The notes under the pieces were generated by a model. That model had not been told where the DNA came from and ran no database searches. It was given only the letters and a program-made list of their open reading frames with translations. Position numbers and translations under genes: made by a program. Positions 14,320-22,979 of a stretch of 28,523 bases of DNA are shown here, piece by piece. Each line of letters starts with the position of its first letter. The first letter of the stretch is position 1. Source of the stretch: JBBQXY01 sp051004815 (GTDB taxonomy: Bacteria; Chloroflexota; Ktedonobacteria; Ktedonobacterales; Ktedonobacteraceae); the NCBI GenBank assembly GCA_051004815.1, contig JBPCJY010000001.1, forward strand, positions 1 to 28,523, written 5' to 3'.

Positions 14320-16704
14320 TCACCTCAGCGATTCAGCGGGCAGATAAATGCGCACAGTCACGCCCTCGCCGGGGCTACTTTTCAGCGTCAGGCTTCCTCC
14401 AGCAATAGCCAGCAACGCGCTATGGGTAAGTAGGCCCCCTCCTGTACCCGTGGTTGAGCTATCGGCGGAGATAATACCTACGCCGTCGTCAGCCACTATC
14501 ACTTCCAGGTCCGAGTCCACTTGAGCGCATGACGCCTTGAGCGTCAGGCATAAACGCCGATGGACATCGCTGCCACGGGCGTGGCGAGCCGCATTGCGTA
14601 ACGCCTCCTGAACGGCTGCAAAGATAAGTTCAGCGATGGCAGGGGGCGTAACTTCGTCAATGCAGCGAGCAGCTTCCTCGGATACACACCACTCAACCGC
14701 GTCAAAGGCGTGCTGAAAATCCTGCTCAAGCATGCGATGAATAGCATGCATCAATCCATCACGCTCCAAACGGTGGGGCGCACTGGGAGCAGTGGCACGC
14801 ATCATAGCGGCGAGACGGCGGTGCGCATCACTAATCATTGCTACCGCTTCATTTAACACCTGTTCAGGGGCAGCACTTTCCTCTCGTGTGGACGGTGCCG
14901 TCTCCACATCGGTATACGAGCGCAAGCTCTCTAAGCGCAAAAGGGCCAGGTGCATTTGCGGCAGAATATCGTCGTGCAAGATGCGTCGGTGTTGCGCCCC
15001 CAACAATTTGACATCCACAATACGTCGTCGTAGCAGTGCCGCTACCGCCTGCATGGCTTCGTGATCTCCCAGGGCATCTAGAATACGTTCTCCACAAGCA
15101 TGAGCCAGGTCCATATCTTCATCAGTAAAGGCTGCACCGTCTTGCCGTGGGCCAAGATAAAGTGTCGCGACAAGGCCAAGTTCATCATAAATGGGCAATA
15201 CCCAACAAATCGCCGCTTTACCGCCGATACTGAGGCGGAGACGGACAGGTGTACGCTTCTCTTCCCCCACAACATTCCCGGTCACCTTTTTCGGCAGCGT
15301 GTACTTGATTTGCTCTTTTGCTATCGTTGGCCAGCGATAGTCAAAGTTTCGTCGCACTGATCCCGCCATCACCGTTAACCTCGCCCACTTCACCGCCAAA
15401 ATATCTCTGCACAAAAGGAAAAAGAGATCCTCCAACCCCTGCTCGGTCTTCTTTTGGTCAGTATTTAACCAGTGACGCAGGTTTGTACTGCGTAGAAATG
15501 GCCCCAGCAGTGCGATATAGCGATCGTGTGCCGTGTAGGTGCTCCAGGTGAATAAGGCATACACGCCAGTTGCCAGCGAAGTGATGAGCAACAGGCCACC
15601 CACAGTGCCATGTGTAAAACTGACAAGTAGCGCAATTAAGATAGCTATCGCGGTAGAGACGATCACGATACCGCGCCACTGCTCGAAGAACCCCCGCCGC
15701 GCTAAAGGACGCTCAATAAGAATGCCATGACGCACGATAGAATAGCCCACCAGCAATATCATGATCGCTACCGAACCAGTCGCCAGCAGATCAAGTATCA
15801 GCAGGTTCAACGGGATAGTATCCATGGGCAGATGCGCTATGCCGTTCCTTTGCACTTCAAACCAATCGGTAATTGACCACGTACCGAGAATACCCAGCGT
15901 AGTCGTAAGCATGACCATCAAGATAGCGGCCAGGAAGAGAATTGGACGCGCCAGGTGCCAGGAAAGTACTGGTTCTTCCAGCAATTCAACTTCCGTGGGG
16001 TCGTCCCAGAATGCGTTAGCTAATTCACTGCGTAAGGTAGGGGCGCGCAAGGTAGGAGAAGTTTCATCTTCAGTGTTGCTTTTACGTTTCTTGATCGTTC
16101 CCCAAAAAGCACGCCACAGTCGATTAATCCTGCCCAACGTGAACCATGGGCCAATGGCACAGAACGTCACATAGAACAGAAAGAGCACAGGCAACAATAC
16201 CGACGGCGAGAATAGCCCTGCACTGGTATCATCGAACAGGTCGCCATAGGCTAACAGACGTAGTGTGCCAACGTAAGTAAATGTTGTGCGGTTGATAATG
16301 AGCATCACCAGCAGGAGACAACCAAAAACGCCGCTACAGATCAACAGGAGTGGTCGTCGCCGTCGCCAGCCCTGGTTGATAAGTGCAGCGTAGTGTAAGC
16401 CGATGGCAAACCAGATGTAAGGCACGCTGATCGCTGGCAACCAGATCAGACGCCACCAGAAATCTAACGGAATAGAACTGCCCGTAGGTGTCAGTGGTTT
16501 GGAGATGAGTAAGGCGTGAATAAAAAAGAACAACGCGGAAAAGCCCAACCCAACCACACCCAGGCGAGCAATCGAGGTCTGACGGTCTCCATTCAGCCAG
16601 ACGGTGAAGGCCAGCCAGATAAAAGAAACCGTGTCAAAGATGGAAAGAGCTAACGCGATGGTTGGTAGCAAGTGGGCAGGTGTTAAAAAGGTTTGCAGCG
16701 ACAT
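14320..16704 (-). CDS. Membrane sensor histidine kinase, NarL-partner (HisKA_3-like) type
   Basis: A 794-residue kinase. ATG at 16704 begins one base after the TGA of the response regulator, a coupled arrangement; an in-frame start at 16773 would lie inside that gene. About nine hydrophobic segments fill residues 8-400, with a charged inside loop near 195-250. A GAF-like region follows (about 430-560: RLTVMAGS, VLPIYDELGLVATLYLGPR). The phosphoacceptor is H577 in RRILHDDILPQMHL, typical of the HisKA_3/NarX-DesK group. The ATPase part has N704 in the N box (AAVQEALRNAARHA), DDGVGI around 739 and GTGGGLLTHS with GGSLTLKSSPGEGVTVRIYLP. The many membrane helices suggest sensing within or across the membrane rather than by a periplasmic domain. 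The signal is unknown. The promoter is likely that of the upstream response regulator. Confidence 0.92.
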   Translation of the reverse strand: MSLQTFLTPAHLLPTIALALSIFDTVSFIWLAFTVWLNGDRQTSIARLGVVGLGFSALFFFIHALLISKPLTPTGSSIPLDFWWRLIWLPAISVPYIWFAIGLHYAALINQGWRRRRPLLLICSGVFGCLLLVMLIINRTTFTYVGTLRLLAYGDLFDDTSAGLFSPSVLLPVLFLFYVTFCAIGPWFTLGRINRLWRAFWGTIKKRKSNTEDETSPTLRAPTLRSELANAFWDDPTEVELLEEPVLSWHLARPILFLAAILMVMLTTTLGILGTWSITDWFEVQRNGIAHLPMDTIPLNLLILDLLATGSVAIMILLVGYSIVRHGILIERPLARRGFFEQWRGIVIVSTAIAILIALLVSFTHGTVGGLLLITSLATGVYALFTWSTYTAHDRYIALLGPFLRSTNLRHWLNTDQKKTEQGLEDLFFLLCRDILAVKWARLTVMAGSVRRNFDYRWPTIAKEQIKYTLPKKVTGNVVGEEKRTPVRLRLSIGGKAAICWVLPIYDELGLVATLYLGPRQDGAAFTDEDMDLAHACGERILDALGDHEAMQAVAALLRRRIVDVKLLGAQHRRILHDDILPQMHLALLRLESLRSYTDVETAPSTREESAAPEQVLNEAVAMISDAHRRLAAMMRATAPSAPHRLERDGLMHAIHRMLEQDFQHAFDAVEWCVSEEAARCIDEVTPPAIAELIFAAVQEALRNAARHARGSDVHRRLCLTLKASCAQVDSDLEVIVADDGVGIISADSSTTGTGGGLLTHSALLAIAGGSLTLKSSPGEGVTVRIYLPAESLR

Positions 16705-16705
16705 C

Positions 16706-17473
16706 TCAATCTTCTTTGTAAAGGGGAATCCATTCACCGCGCCGATCCTGCACCAGTGCCGCGCCATCCTCATTCCAGATAATCATGCGGTTCATACTAT
16801 AGATCAACGTAGCACGAGCGCGTGCCACTTTATCATCAACCGCGGTTTCGCTCAAGCCCCAGGCGGCATAGATACGCCCATTGGTACGGCTGACCGCCCG
16901 CTTATCGTGGAGATTGAGGCGAGCGGCAATCTGCTCATTCGTCATACCTTGCGCCACCAATTCGGCTACGCGCAGTTCGTTCGGCTCCAGCAACGCACGC
17001 GGCGATTGCTCATCCAGATCGCGTACCTCCTGCACACGGTCTTCGATTTCAGGATCAACCAGGCTGCGCCCATTGACGGCATCCCGCAGGAGCGGCACCA
17101 ACATACTGGGCAACAGGTAATTGCTCTTGCGCACATATGCGTAGTGCGTAAGAATGCCCGCGGCGCGAAACTCGCGATAATACTCGTCGTCATCCTGGAT
17201 GGAATAGAAGACAACTGGCATACGCGGACGCTCCCGCCGAATAGCAATCGCCGCCCCAACACCACTCAACGCATGCCGTCCAACTTCCTTGTCTTGTAGT
17301 TGGACATCCATCAAAATGACATCGATCTCCAGTTCAAGTGCCAGGGCCACAGCCTCGCGTCCAGTGGCTGCTTCGCCAATAACCTGCACGGCCCCTGTCG
17401 CCTGTAAACCTTCACGCAATGCTCTGCGCAATGGCCCATGATCGTCAACCAATAATATTTTTATGAGTGCCAT
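16706..17473 (-). CDS. NarL/FixJ-like response regulator
   Basis: A 255-residue transcription regulator. ATG 17473 follows GGAGTGGGG. The receiver domain (about 1-125) has the acidic pocket D10-D11 (ILLVDDHGPLRRAL), phosphoacceptor D56 in VILMDVQLQD and the conserved lysine in VRKSN. A linker leads to a LuxR-type helix-turn-helix (about 165-215: LEPNELRVAELVAQGMTNEQ, then IAARLNLHDKRAVSRTNGRIYA). The helix-turn-helix is somewhat atypical, and a 40-residue C-terminal extension (MIIWNEDGAALVQDRRGEWI) follows, unusual for NarL members. It is the first gene of an operon with the kinase that follows one base later, and is almost surely its phosphorylation target. Confidence 0.9.
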   Translation of the reverse strand: MALIKILLVDDHGPLRRALREGLQATGAVQVIGEAATGREAVALALELEIDVILMDVQLQDKEVGRHALSGVGAAIAIRRERPRMPVVFYSIQDDDEYYREFRAAGILTHYAYVRKSNYLLPSMLVPLLRDAVNGRSLVDPEIEDRVQEVRDLDEQSPRALLEPNELRVAELVAQGMTNEQIAARLNLHDKRAVSRTNGRIYAAWGLSETAVDDKVARARATLIYSMNRMIIWNEDGAALVQDRRGEWIPLYKED

Positions 17474-17529
17474 AGCTTACCCCACTCCTCCCTATGCATG
17501 AGAAATCTTTGTCTTAGGCATGGTTCAAA

Positions 17530-17546
17530 AGGACTTGACAGGTCCT
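17530..17546 (-). promoter_or_regulatory. Imperfect palindrome upstream of the response regulator
   Basis: AGGACTTGACAGGTCCT is a near-palindrome (AGGAC at one end, GTCCT at the other), 57 bases upstream of the regulator start codon. This is a plausible operator, perhaps for self-regulation, without further support. Confidence 0.3.
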
Positions 17547-17568
17547 CAGCAACAGAAAGACACCGCTC

Positions 17569-17665
17569 TGTCATGCTGAGTGCAGCGAAGCATCTCTGTG
17601 CCGAGCGCGACAGACCCTTCCCCTTCGCTGCGCTCAGGGCTTCGGCTACTGCGCTCAGGGTGACA
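17569..17665. repeat. Degenerate copy of the 'GTCATTCTGAGCG' type inverted repeat
   Basis: TGTCATGCTGAGTGCAGCGA at the left end and CTGCGCTCAGGGTGACA at the right end are imperfect inverted repeats. An extra inner copy (CTTCGCTGCGCTCAGGG) lies between them. It is the same family as the perfect pair at 20507-20579. It lies in the divergent gap between the response regulator (minus) and the unknown gene at 17928 (plus); the rest of 17474-17860 holds nothing else I can name. Confidence 0.7.
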
Positions 17666-17862
17666 TGGGTTGACGGTTCAAACGGTCAAGCACCATTCGT
17701 CAAAATTGAACCTTGTCTTAATAGAATATACCAGTTTCGGCACAACGTAAACAGTTTCTGTGTGCCACTTTGGCGGTACGCAAAAACATTATCACCGAGC
17801 AAGCCACACTTATACGTTACCTGCCTCTATTTCTTAAAGTTATATTCACTTTCATCAATTTA

Positions 17863-17871
17863 TGCTATACT
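17863..17871 (+). promoter_or_regulatory. Candidate extended -10 promoter of the 526-residue unknown gene
   Basis: TG-C-TATACT fits an extended -10 box, 57 bases before the TTG start at 17928. No good -35 box is seen, as allowed for extended -10 promoters. The same nonamer occurs upstream of two other genes in the window. Confidence 0.4.
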
Positions 17872-17927
17872 TGGCTACGCGGCATGATGCCAGCACCCCA
17901 TTACATTGAATTGAAAGGCAGGTCGTT

Positions 17928-19508
17928 TTGTTCGATTTTGACTACCCCAAAGTAAGGCAATCCCTTGGCGAAGCTGCTCTGCGAGACCAATATCCTGTCT
18001 GGCTACTCGACCCTGATGGCGTATTTAAAGCTACCAATCTGATGGCATTGTGGCTGTGGGGCATGTTGATGCCTGAAGAACCCATTACACCACATGCTTT
18101 GTTGGGTACCAGTGCCTTTGCGCTCCTGGCGGCTATGTTTGAGCGCATTCCCGTGGACCAAAATGTTGAGTTATACACGAAGCAGTCAGCCGTGGTTAAA
18201 CGCCTGGCCGCCAGAGCCGACGAGTCGTTGTACGCTCGCTTCATTGCTGCGATGAAGGCAGACCCACAACGTGCGCATATTTATAAGCAGGCCGAACCTG
18301 CTACTGAGCGCGAGTGGGAATATCCCTTGAGAATGATGTCGCCAGATCAGGATGGTACTGCCACCTTACTAGAATTTCAAGTCTCTACCTATCGTATTGT
18401 CGGTGGAGCTGGCTTCCTTGTTACCTGCGTTCCGACCGGAGCGACTGTGTCGGTGATCGAGGCGCAGTATAATCGCCTGATGAAGGCGTACGGCGAGCAT
18501 AATTATGTGTACACCTTGCCAGATGATCGAGAGCAGGAGATAAGCCTATTACCTGAAAGCTTTACCAACCTCATCCGTGCCTATTATCCGACAATTATCC
18601 AGGACTCCTTATGGTATATCGTCCAGGAGAACAAGGCCCACCAGTTATTGGTAGGAGACTCGGTTGTGGGTATACATTTCTTCGAGCTGTTCTTTGCTCC
18701 CCAGCTGAAAGAATGGATGGAGCCAATCCAGGAGACTTCGGCACCGCGTGCGATCAAGTATTTTGAAGCCTATACAGCTAGATTTATACGCGAAAACGCT
18801 GAGCTACATGACGACTATGAGCAAATGATGCGACGGCTATTACAATCGCCAGATTTTAGCAATCTGCTGGCAATTTCACACAGAATGTCTATACGCATCA
18901 TCCGGCCAGAGTCTGATCAAACTATTTTTTATACCTGTCGCGTGATTCTCCCATGGCTCTACACGCGAAAGATAACATTATCTTTTCGCTCCATGGTGCA
19001 ATATATCGAGCATGGCTTGCTAGGTCATACCGATGGGCGTAATTATAGGGTTATCCTTGTTCCTGAAAACTATGAAACCGAAATAGCCCTGATCGCGTTG
19101 CACCTTTTTTCCGCTGCTACGACGTTGGTTACTGCAACAGAGCAGACGACGGATATGGTGCTCAAACAATTCCTCTGGATACTGGCTTTTGTGTTGACGG
19201 TGCAAGAGGATCTCGCCCTGCAAGAGGGAGAATGTACACCATGGGAACCAGAAGAAGCCTTTGCAAATATCTACGAAGACCTTGAGGCTCGTTTCAGCCC
19301 TGCACCGGAGAACGCGCTTGCCACTGTCAAAACCGAATTACAAGCTCTCATGACAGAGCTTGATCGTGCTGATAAAGTTGGTAAAGATACGTTGCTCACG
19401 TTGTTGCACAGCATTACCAGCACGAAGCCATATCTCGAGCAAGTCACCACTTTTTTAGCGCATGAACTGGATGCATTGGCGGCATCCTCCCACAGTGTTA
19501 GCGTGTAG
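17928..19508 (+). CDS. Unrecognised 526-residue protein with PAS-like N-terminus
   Basis: I do not recognise this family. Start TTG 17928 is chosen because AAAGGCAGG lies at a fitting distance. The first 90 residues (QYPVWLLDPDGVFKATNLMA and LWLWGML) resemble the ligand-sensing PAS or MmyB-like fold in which an aromatic strand and N-x-x-A helix line a pocket. Residues about 150-185 (LLEFQVSTYRIVGGAGFLVT) fit the last PAS strands. A second similar unit may start near 210-300 (SLLPESFTNLIRAYYPTIIQ, DSLWYIVQEN). The C-terminal half is helical, with acidic stretches and a hydrophobic piece near 395-430 (IALIALHLFSAATTLVTATE) that could be buried rather than membrane. No helix-turn-helix, kinase or cyclase motif is seen. 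It stands alone, convergent with the SGNH gene 24 bases away. A ligand-sensing role is inferred only from the PAS-like part. Confidence 0.8.
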   Translation: MFDFDYPKVRQSLGEAALRDQYPVWLLDPDGVFKATNLMALWLWGMLMPEEPITPHALLGTSAFALLAAMFERIPVDQNVELYTKQSAVVKRLAARADESLYARFIAAMKADPQRAHIYKQAEPATEREWEYPLRMMSPDQDGTATLLEFQVSTYRIVGGAGFLVTCVPTGATVSVIEAQYNRLMKAYGEHNYVYTLPDDREQEISLLPESFTNLIRAYYPTIIQDSLWYIVQENKAHQLLVGDSVVGIHFFELFFAPQLKEWMEPIQETSAPRAIKYFEAYTARFIRENAELHDDYEQMMRRLLQSPDFSNLLAISHRMSIRIIRPESDQTIFYTCRVILPWLYTRKITLSFRSMVQYIEHGLLGHTDGRNYRVILVPENYETEIALIALHLFSAATTLVTATEQTTDMVLKQFLWILAFVLTVQEDLALQEGECTPWEPEEAFANIYEDLEARFSPAPENALATVKTELQALMTELDRADKVGKDTLLTLLHSITSTKPYLEQVTTFLAHELDALAASSHSVSV

Positions 19509-19532
19509 GAACAAAAATTTCGCCTCTACCGG

Positions 19533-20390
19533 CTAATAGCCAGCACCTTGCTCAAAGGTGTGCGCGATGACACTATAGCCTTTGGTGGTAGCATGAATAT
19601 CGGTAAAGATACTGCACATCCAGGTATAGGCACAGGTGTGCGGATTGGGGGTTGTGCTACCACCAAAGGCATTGAACACATCCACGATAGCACCATAGCG
19701 ACCAACATCCCTGGTCAGGTGCTGATTGACAATTTGCGTAAACGCCACCGAATTGGGGCAAATATTCTGATAGGAATCGTACGCATTCATCACGAGCAGA
19801 TCACCCGTCACTTTTCCGTTCATGATCAGGGCAGCATGGAGCTGTGGCAAAATGATGTGCGTCAGGTTGTAATCAAGCGTAGCAAGGTCTTTCGTAAACT
19901 GTGTCTGGTTAATGGTGCAGTTGCTTGTATTGATATCGCCCTTCACGTCGTTCGTACCAATATCGAGCGTCACAGGACTAACCTGGCCAGCATAAAACCG
20001 CAAATAGCTCACTGCCGCGTTGAGCTGCGAACCAATGTACGGGAACTTGCGCAAGTACGGAGCCGGGCAATTCCCATTGAGGAAGGTAACGCTCGTCTCC
20101 CCAGGACAGCCCATATTGGCGACATCCTTCACACCATGGCTTTTCAAATTGCTGAAGAAGTCATCAACGTAGCCATAATTGAAGTTCAGGTCTGGTTGGA
20201 AGCCAAAGGCAAGCGAGTCTCCCATCGCCAGGTAATGCTTTTTCGCGCCAAACATGGCAGAGCGCAGCTTTGCACTGTGACCATGTTGAGCGGAAGCGGC
20301 GAAGGCGGACGGGACAAATAGAAGCAGGAGTAAGAGGGCAAACGTAAAAGGTACTGCGATGTGCCGGTGGACATGCGCTTTCCTGTGCAT
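19533..20390 (-). CDS. Secreted SGNH/GDSL-family hydrolase
   Basis: A 285-residue esterase/lipase-like enzyme, exported. ATG 20390 follows AAGGAG by seven bases; a longer frame to 20435 has no such site. The signal peptide is clear: basic start MHRKAHVHRH, hydrophobic core FTFALLLLLLFVP and a likely cut after SAFA (residue 31). The SGNH blocks follow: block I AMGDSLAFGF with S59, block II near NMGCPGETS, block III IGTNDV, and block V TDIHATTKGYSVIA with D264 and H266. Several cysteines (GCPGE, GNCPAP, SNCT, NICPN, HTCAY, MCS) could form disulfides outside the cell. The substrate (lipid ester, carbohydrate ester) is not determined. Confidence 0.9.
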   Translation of the reverse strand: MHRKAHVHRHIAVPFTFALLLLLLFVPSAFAASAQHGHSAKLRSAMFGAKKHYLAMGDSLAFGFQPDLNFNYGYVDDFFSNLKSHGVKDVANMGCPGETSVTFLNGNCPAPYLRKFPYIGSQLNAAVSYLRFYAGQVSPVTLDIGTNDVKGDINTSNCTINQTQFTKDLATLDYNLTHIILPQLHAALIMNGKVTGDLLVMNAYDSYQNICPNSVAFTQIVNQHLTRDVGRYGAIVDVFNAFGGSTTPNPHTCAYTWMCSIFTDIHATTKGYSVIAHTFEQGAGY

Positions 20391-20447
20391 GAAATTCTCC
20401 TTGTAGCAGTTGAGGAGTAGAGAAGCTGGATACACACCACTGCCCTA

Positions 20448-20476
20448 AGTATAACCTCTAGCGCAGAAAAAAACAA
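20448..20476 (-). promoter_or_regulatory. Candidate promoter of the SGNH hydrolase gene
   Basis: On the minus strand TTGTTT (20476-20471), 17 bases, then TATACT (20453-20448), about 58 bases before the start codon. The -10 box is good (5/6); the -35 keeps TTG. Confidence 0.45.
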
Positions 20477-20487
20477 TGCTCGCCTGC

Positions 20488-20629
20488 CAGACGTTTGGAG
20501 ATAAGGCTGTCATTCTGAGCGGAGCGAAGAATCTCTCGCTCGCCCAGGTGCAGATTCTTCGCTCCGCTCAGAATGACAGGCCGAATCCCTCTCCGTCCGC
20601 TCACGGACAGTCTTCTCTCCAAATGTCTG
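20488..20629. repeat. Nested inverted repeat with 28-bp perfect inner arms
   Basis: The inner arms 20507-20534 and 20552-20579 are perfect 28-base inverted repeats (starting CTGTCATTCTGAGCGGAGCG) around a 17-base loop. The outer arms CAGACGTTTGGAGA (20488-20501) and TCTCCAAATGTCTG (20616-20629) pair with one mismatch. A small GTCCG/CGGAC hairpin (20595-20608) lies between. The inner unit belongs to a repeat type I know from many bacterial genomes. The outer arms suggest a MITE-like element, but no target duplication was seen. It lies in the divergent gap between the SGNH and GH57 genes. Confidence 0.8.
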
Positions 20630-20646
20630 CACGCCTGTATGTTCGC

Positions 20647-20676
20647 TTGACCCATGCAGCACTATAGGCTATAGTG
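20647..20676 (+). promoter_or_regulatory. GH57 promoter with a 17-base perfect palindrome on the -10 box
   Basis: TTGACC (20647-20652), 17-base spacer, TATAGT (20670-20675) is among the best promoters of the window. The perfect palindrome CACTATAG-G-CTATAGTG (20660-20676) covers the -10 box, so a dimeric repressor bound here would block polymerase. It lies 54 bases before the GH57 start. Confidence 0.55.
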
Positions 20677-20729
20677 AAAGAGAGAGGCGCAAAAATTGCT
20701 CCGCTACAACTATATTTTAGGTGAAACCA

Positions 20730-22979
20730 ATGACAAACAGCATCCACCTCGGCTTATTGCTTCACAACCATCAACCCGTTGGTAACTTCCCCTGGGTCTT
20801 TCAACTTGTCTACGAAGAAGCCTATTTACCGATGATTGAGGCTTTAGAACGACATCCCAGCGTTCGCCTCTCACTTCACTACACCGGTTCCCTGCTTGAT
20901 TGGATGGAGGAAGCACACCCGGAGTTTTTAGAGCGCGTGGCTGCTCTTGCCCGGCGCAAGCAAGTGGAAATTGTCAGCGGCGGTTACTATGAGCCGATAC
21001 TACCCTCCATTCCTGATAGCGACAAGATTGGCCAGATACGCCGCTTGACAGAGCGTATTCAGCGCGACTTTGGCGTACATGCGTCGGGGATGTGGATCGC
21101 GGAACGTGTCTGGGAACCCGGCCTGCCACGTCTATTGCGCGAAGCAGGCATTGCCTGGACCATTCTCGACGATGTTCACTTTAAAAATGTTGGCTTAGAG
21201 GACAGCGACCTCTACGGTTACTACGCCACCGAAGACCAGAGCAGCGTGTTGAAAGTCTATGCCACCAGTCAATCGCTGCGCTATACCATTCCCTGGCGTC
21301 CTGTCCAGGAAACCATCGAAAATATGCGTTCCCTCGCCACACCTGATGGGAAGCGTATTGCAGTCATGGGGGATGATGGAGAAAAGTTCGGCAGTTGGCC
21401 TGAAACCGGCCCATATTGTTGGGGGGCGGATGGTCGTTCTGGTTGGATCGAAGAATTTTTTACCGCACTTGAGCAGAACACCGATTGGCTCCATACCATA
21501 CTCCTGGGCGAATACGCTCAGCACTATCCCGCGCTGGGACGTATCTACATTCCTACCTCCTCCTATATCGAAATGACCGAGTGGGCGTTACCCCCGCAAA
21601 AAGCCTATATTTTTGGCAAACTCTTGCATACCTTGCAGGATGAGCGGCGCGATGATATCACGCAATTCATGCGCGGTGGCTTCTGGCGTAACTTCCTCGT
21701 TCGCTACCACGAGATCAACAATCAACATAAAAAAATGTTGCGTGTGCATCAGCACGTCTATAGCGCGGGCGCGACACCGGAAACGGGCCTCGTCCACCTG
21801 TGGAAAGCACAGGCCAACGATACCTATTGGCATGGTCTCTTTGGCGGCATTTACATGGGCCATGTGCGCTCCGCTATTTATCATCACCTCATCAAAGCGG
21901 AAAACGCAGCTGATTGTGTAAGCATGGGAGTCGGTCATTGGCAAAAGCACGAGTTTACTGACTTTGACCGCGACAGCACGGATGAATTAATCGTGGAGAG
22001 CGATCAGCAAAATCTGTATATTGATCCCCAGCGCGGTGGCACCTTGTTCGAGTGGGATATGCGTCGCAGTGCGCATAATCTCCTTTCAGTAATGACACGG
22101 CACCAGGAAAGCTATCACCAGACACTGCGCCACTATGAACAGGAACGCCGCCAGCGTGCAGCAGCCATAGCGCATAATATCGCATCAACTACGGCTCCAG
22201 AAAGTAAAGAGGTCGCTTCGCCTCATACTACTATTCGCACGAAAGAGCCTGATCTCGACAAATTTCTGGTCGTTGACCACTATCGCCGTAGCAGCTTGAT
22301 CGATCATTTCCTCGCCCCCAGCGTCTCCCTGCAACTTTTCGCTGAATCACGTTTTGAAGAACAGGGCAACTTCGTTGAAACACCTTATGCAGCCGCGGTG
22401 CAGCAGGATGAAAGCGGCATGACGATTACCTTGACCCGCGCTGGCCAGGTCAAACGTGCCGGAGCGTTAGGGCCGCTACCAGTGCATCTCACGAAGACAC
22501 TGTTTATGCCCATAGGGCAAGAACGGCTGATTGTGCGGTATACTATACATAATACAGGGCAGTCTCGCTTACAAACGCGCTTTGCCAGCGAATGGAATAT
22601 CCATCTGCTCGGCGGTGGCCATAACGACCAAGCCTATTATCGCATTGATGAAGGCCAAGAAGCACTTCACGATTTTTTTGATAGTACGGGCGAAGTTGCC
22701 CAGGTAGGAAACTTCCATGTCGGCAATCGCTGGATTGCGCAAGATATGGGTTTCTCGTTGAGCGAAGCGACAACGCTCTGGCGCTTTTCTATCGACACAG
22801 TGACCGGCTCGGAGGCTGGCTTTGAGCGTAATCATCAGGGGAGTTGTATCACCTTGCTCTGGCCTCTATTGCTCGAGGCCGATCAACAGTGGAGCGTTGA
22901 GATTACTTGTACCGGACAAAAGGAGACAGAAAACAGTGAAGATGAAGCAAGTTCTGGCACTGCAACATACCTGGGATGA
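20730..22979 (+). CDS. Glycoside hydrolase family 57 alpha-glucanotransferase/amylase
   Basis: A 749-residue GH57 enzyme that cleaves or transfers alpha-glucan chains, like 4-alpha-glucanotransferase. ATG 20730 has AGGTG at a good distance; GTG 20721 is an alternative adding three residues. Conserved regions: HNHQP (12-16), EIVSGGYYEPILPSIP, nucleophile E125 in GMWIAERVWEPGLP, and the acid/base aspartate D215 or D216 in VMGDDGEKFGSWPE. After the catalytic barrel comes the helical domain (about 300-400). The C-terminal part (about 450-745) is a beta-sandwich of the DUF1925/DUF1926 type (LYIDPQRGGTLFEWDMR, RFASEWNIHLLGGG). This layout matches 4-alpha-glucanotransferases of about 650-700 residues, here a little longer. 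There is no signal peptide, so it acts in the cytoplasm, probably on glycogen or maltodextrin. Its last 44 bases overlap the next gene in another frame. Confidence 0.93.
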   Translation: MTNSIHLGLLLHNHQPVGNFPWVFQLVYEEAYLPMIEALERHPSVRLSLHYTGSLLDWMEEAHPEFLERVAALARRKQVEIVSGGYYEPILPSIPDSDKIGQIRRLTERIQRDFGVHASGMWIAERVWEPGLPRLLREAGIAWTILDDVHFKNVGLEDSDLYGYYATEDQSSVLKVYATSQSLRYTIPWRPVQETIENMRSLATPDGKRIAVMGDDGEKFGSWPETGPYCWGADGRSGWIEEFFTALEQNTDWLHTILLGEYAQHYPALGRIYIPTSSYIEMTEWALPPQKAYIFGKLLHTLQDERRDDITQFMRGGFWRNFLVRYHEINNQHKKMLRVHQHVYSAGATPETGLVHLWKAQANDTYWHGLFGGIYMGHVRSAIYHHLIKAENAADCVSMGVGHWQKHEFTDFDRDSTDELIVESDQQNLYIDPQRGGTLFEWDMRRSAHNLLSVMTRHQESYHQTLRHYEQERRQRAAAIAHNIASTTAPESKEVASPHTTIRTKEPDLDKFLVVDHYRRSSLIDHFLAPSVSLQLFAESRFEEQGNFVETPYAAAVQQDESGMTITLTRAGQVKRAGALGPLPVHLTKTLFMPIGQERLIVRYTIHNTGQSRLQTRFASEWNIHLLGGGHNDQAYYRIDEGQEALHDFFDSTGEVAQVGNFHVGNRWIAQDMGFSLSEATTLWRFSIDTVTGSEAGFERNHQGSCITLLWPLLLEADQQWSVEITCTGQKETENSEDEASSGTATYLG

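Noticed and set aside
19548..20321. 257-codon open frame on the plus strand
   Set aside because: It runs antisense to the SGNH hydrolase, which has a signal peptide and all catalytic blocks; the plus frame has none of these.
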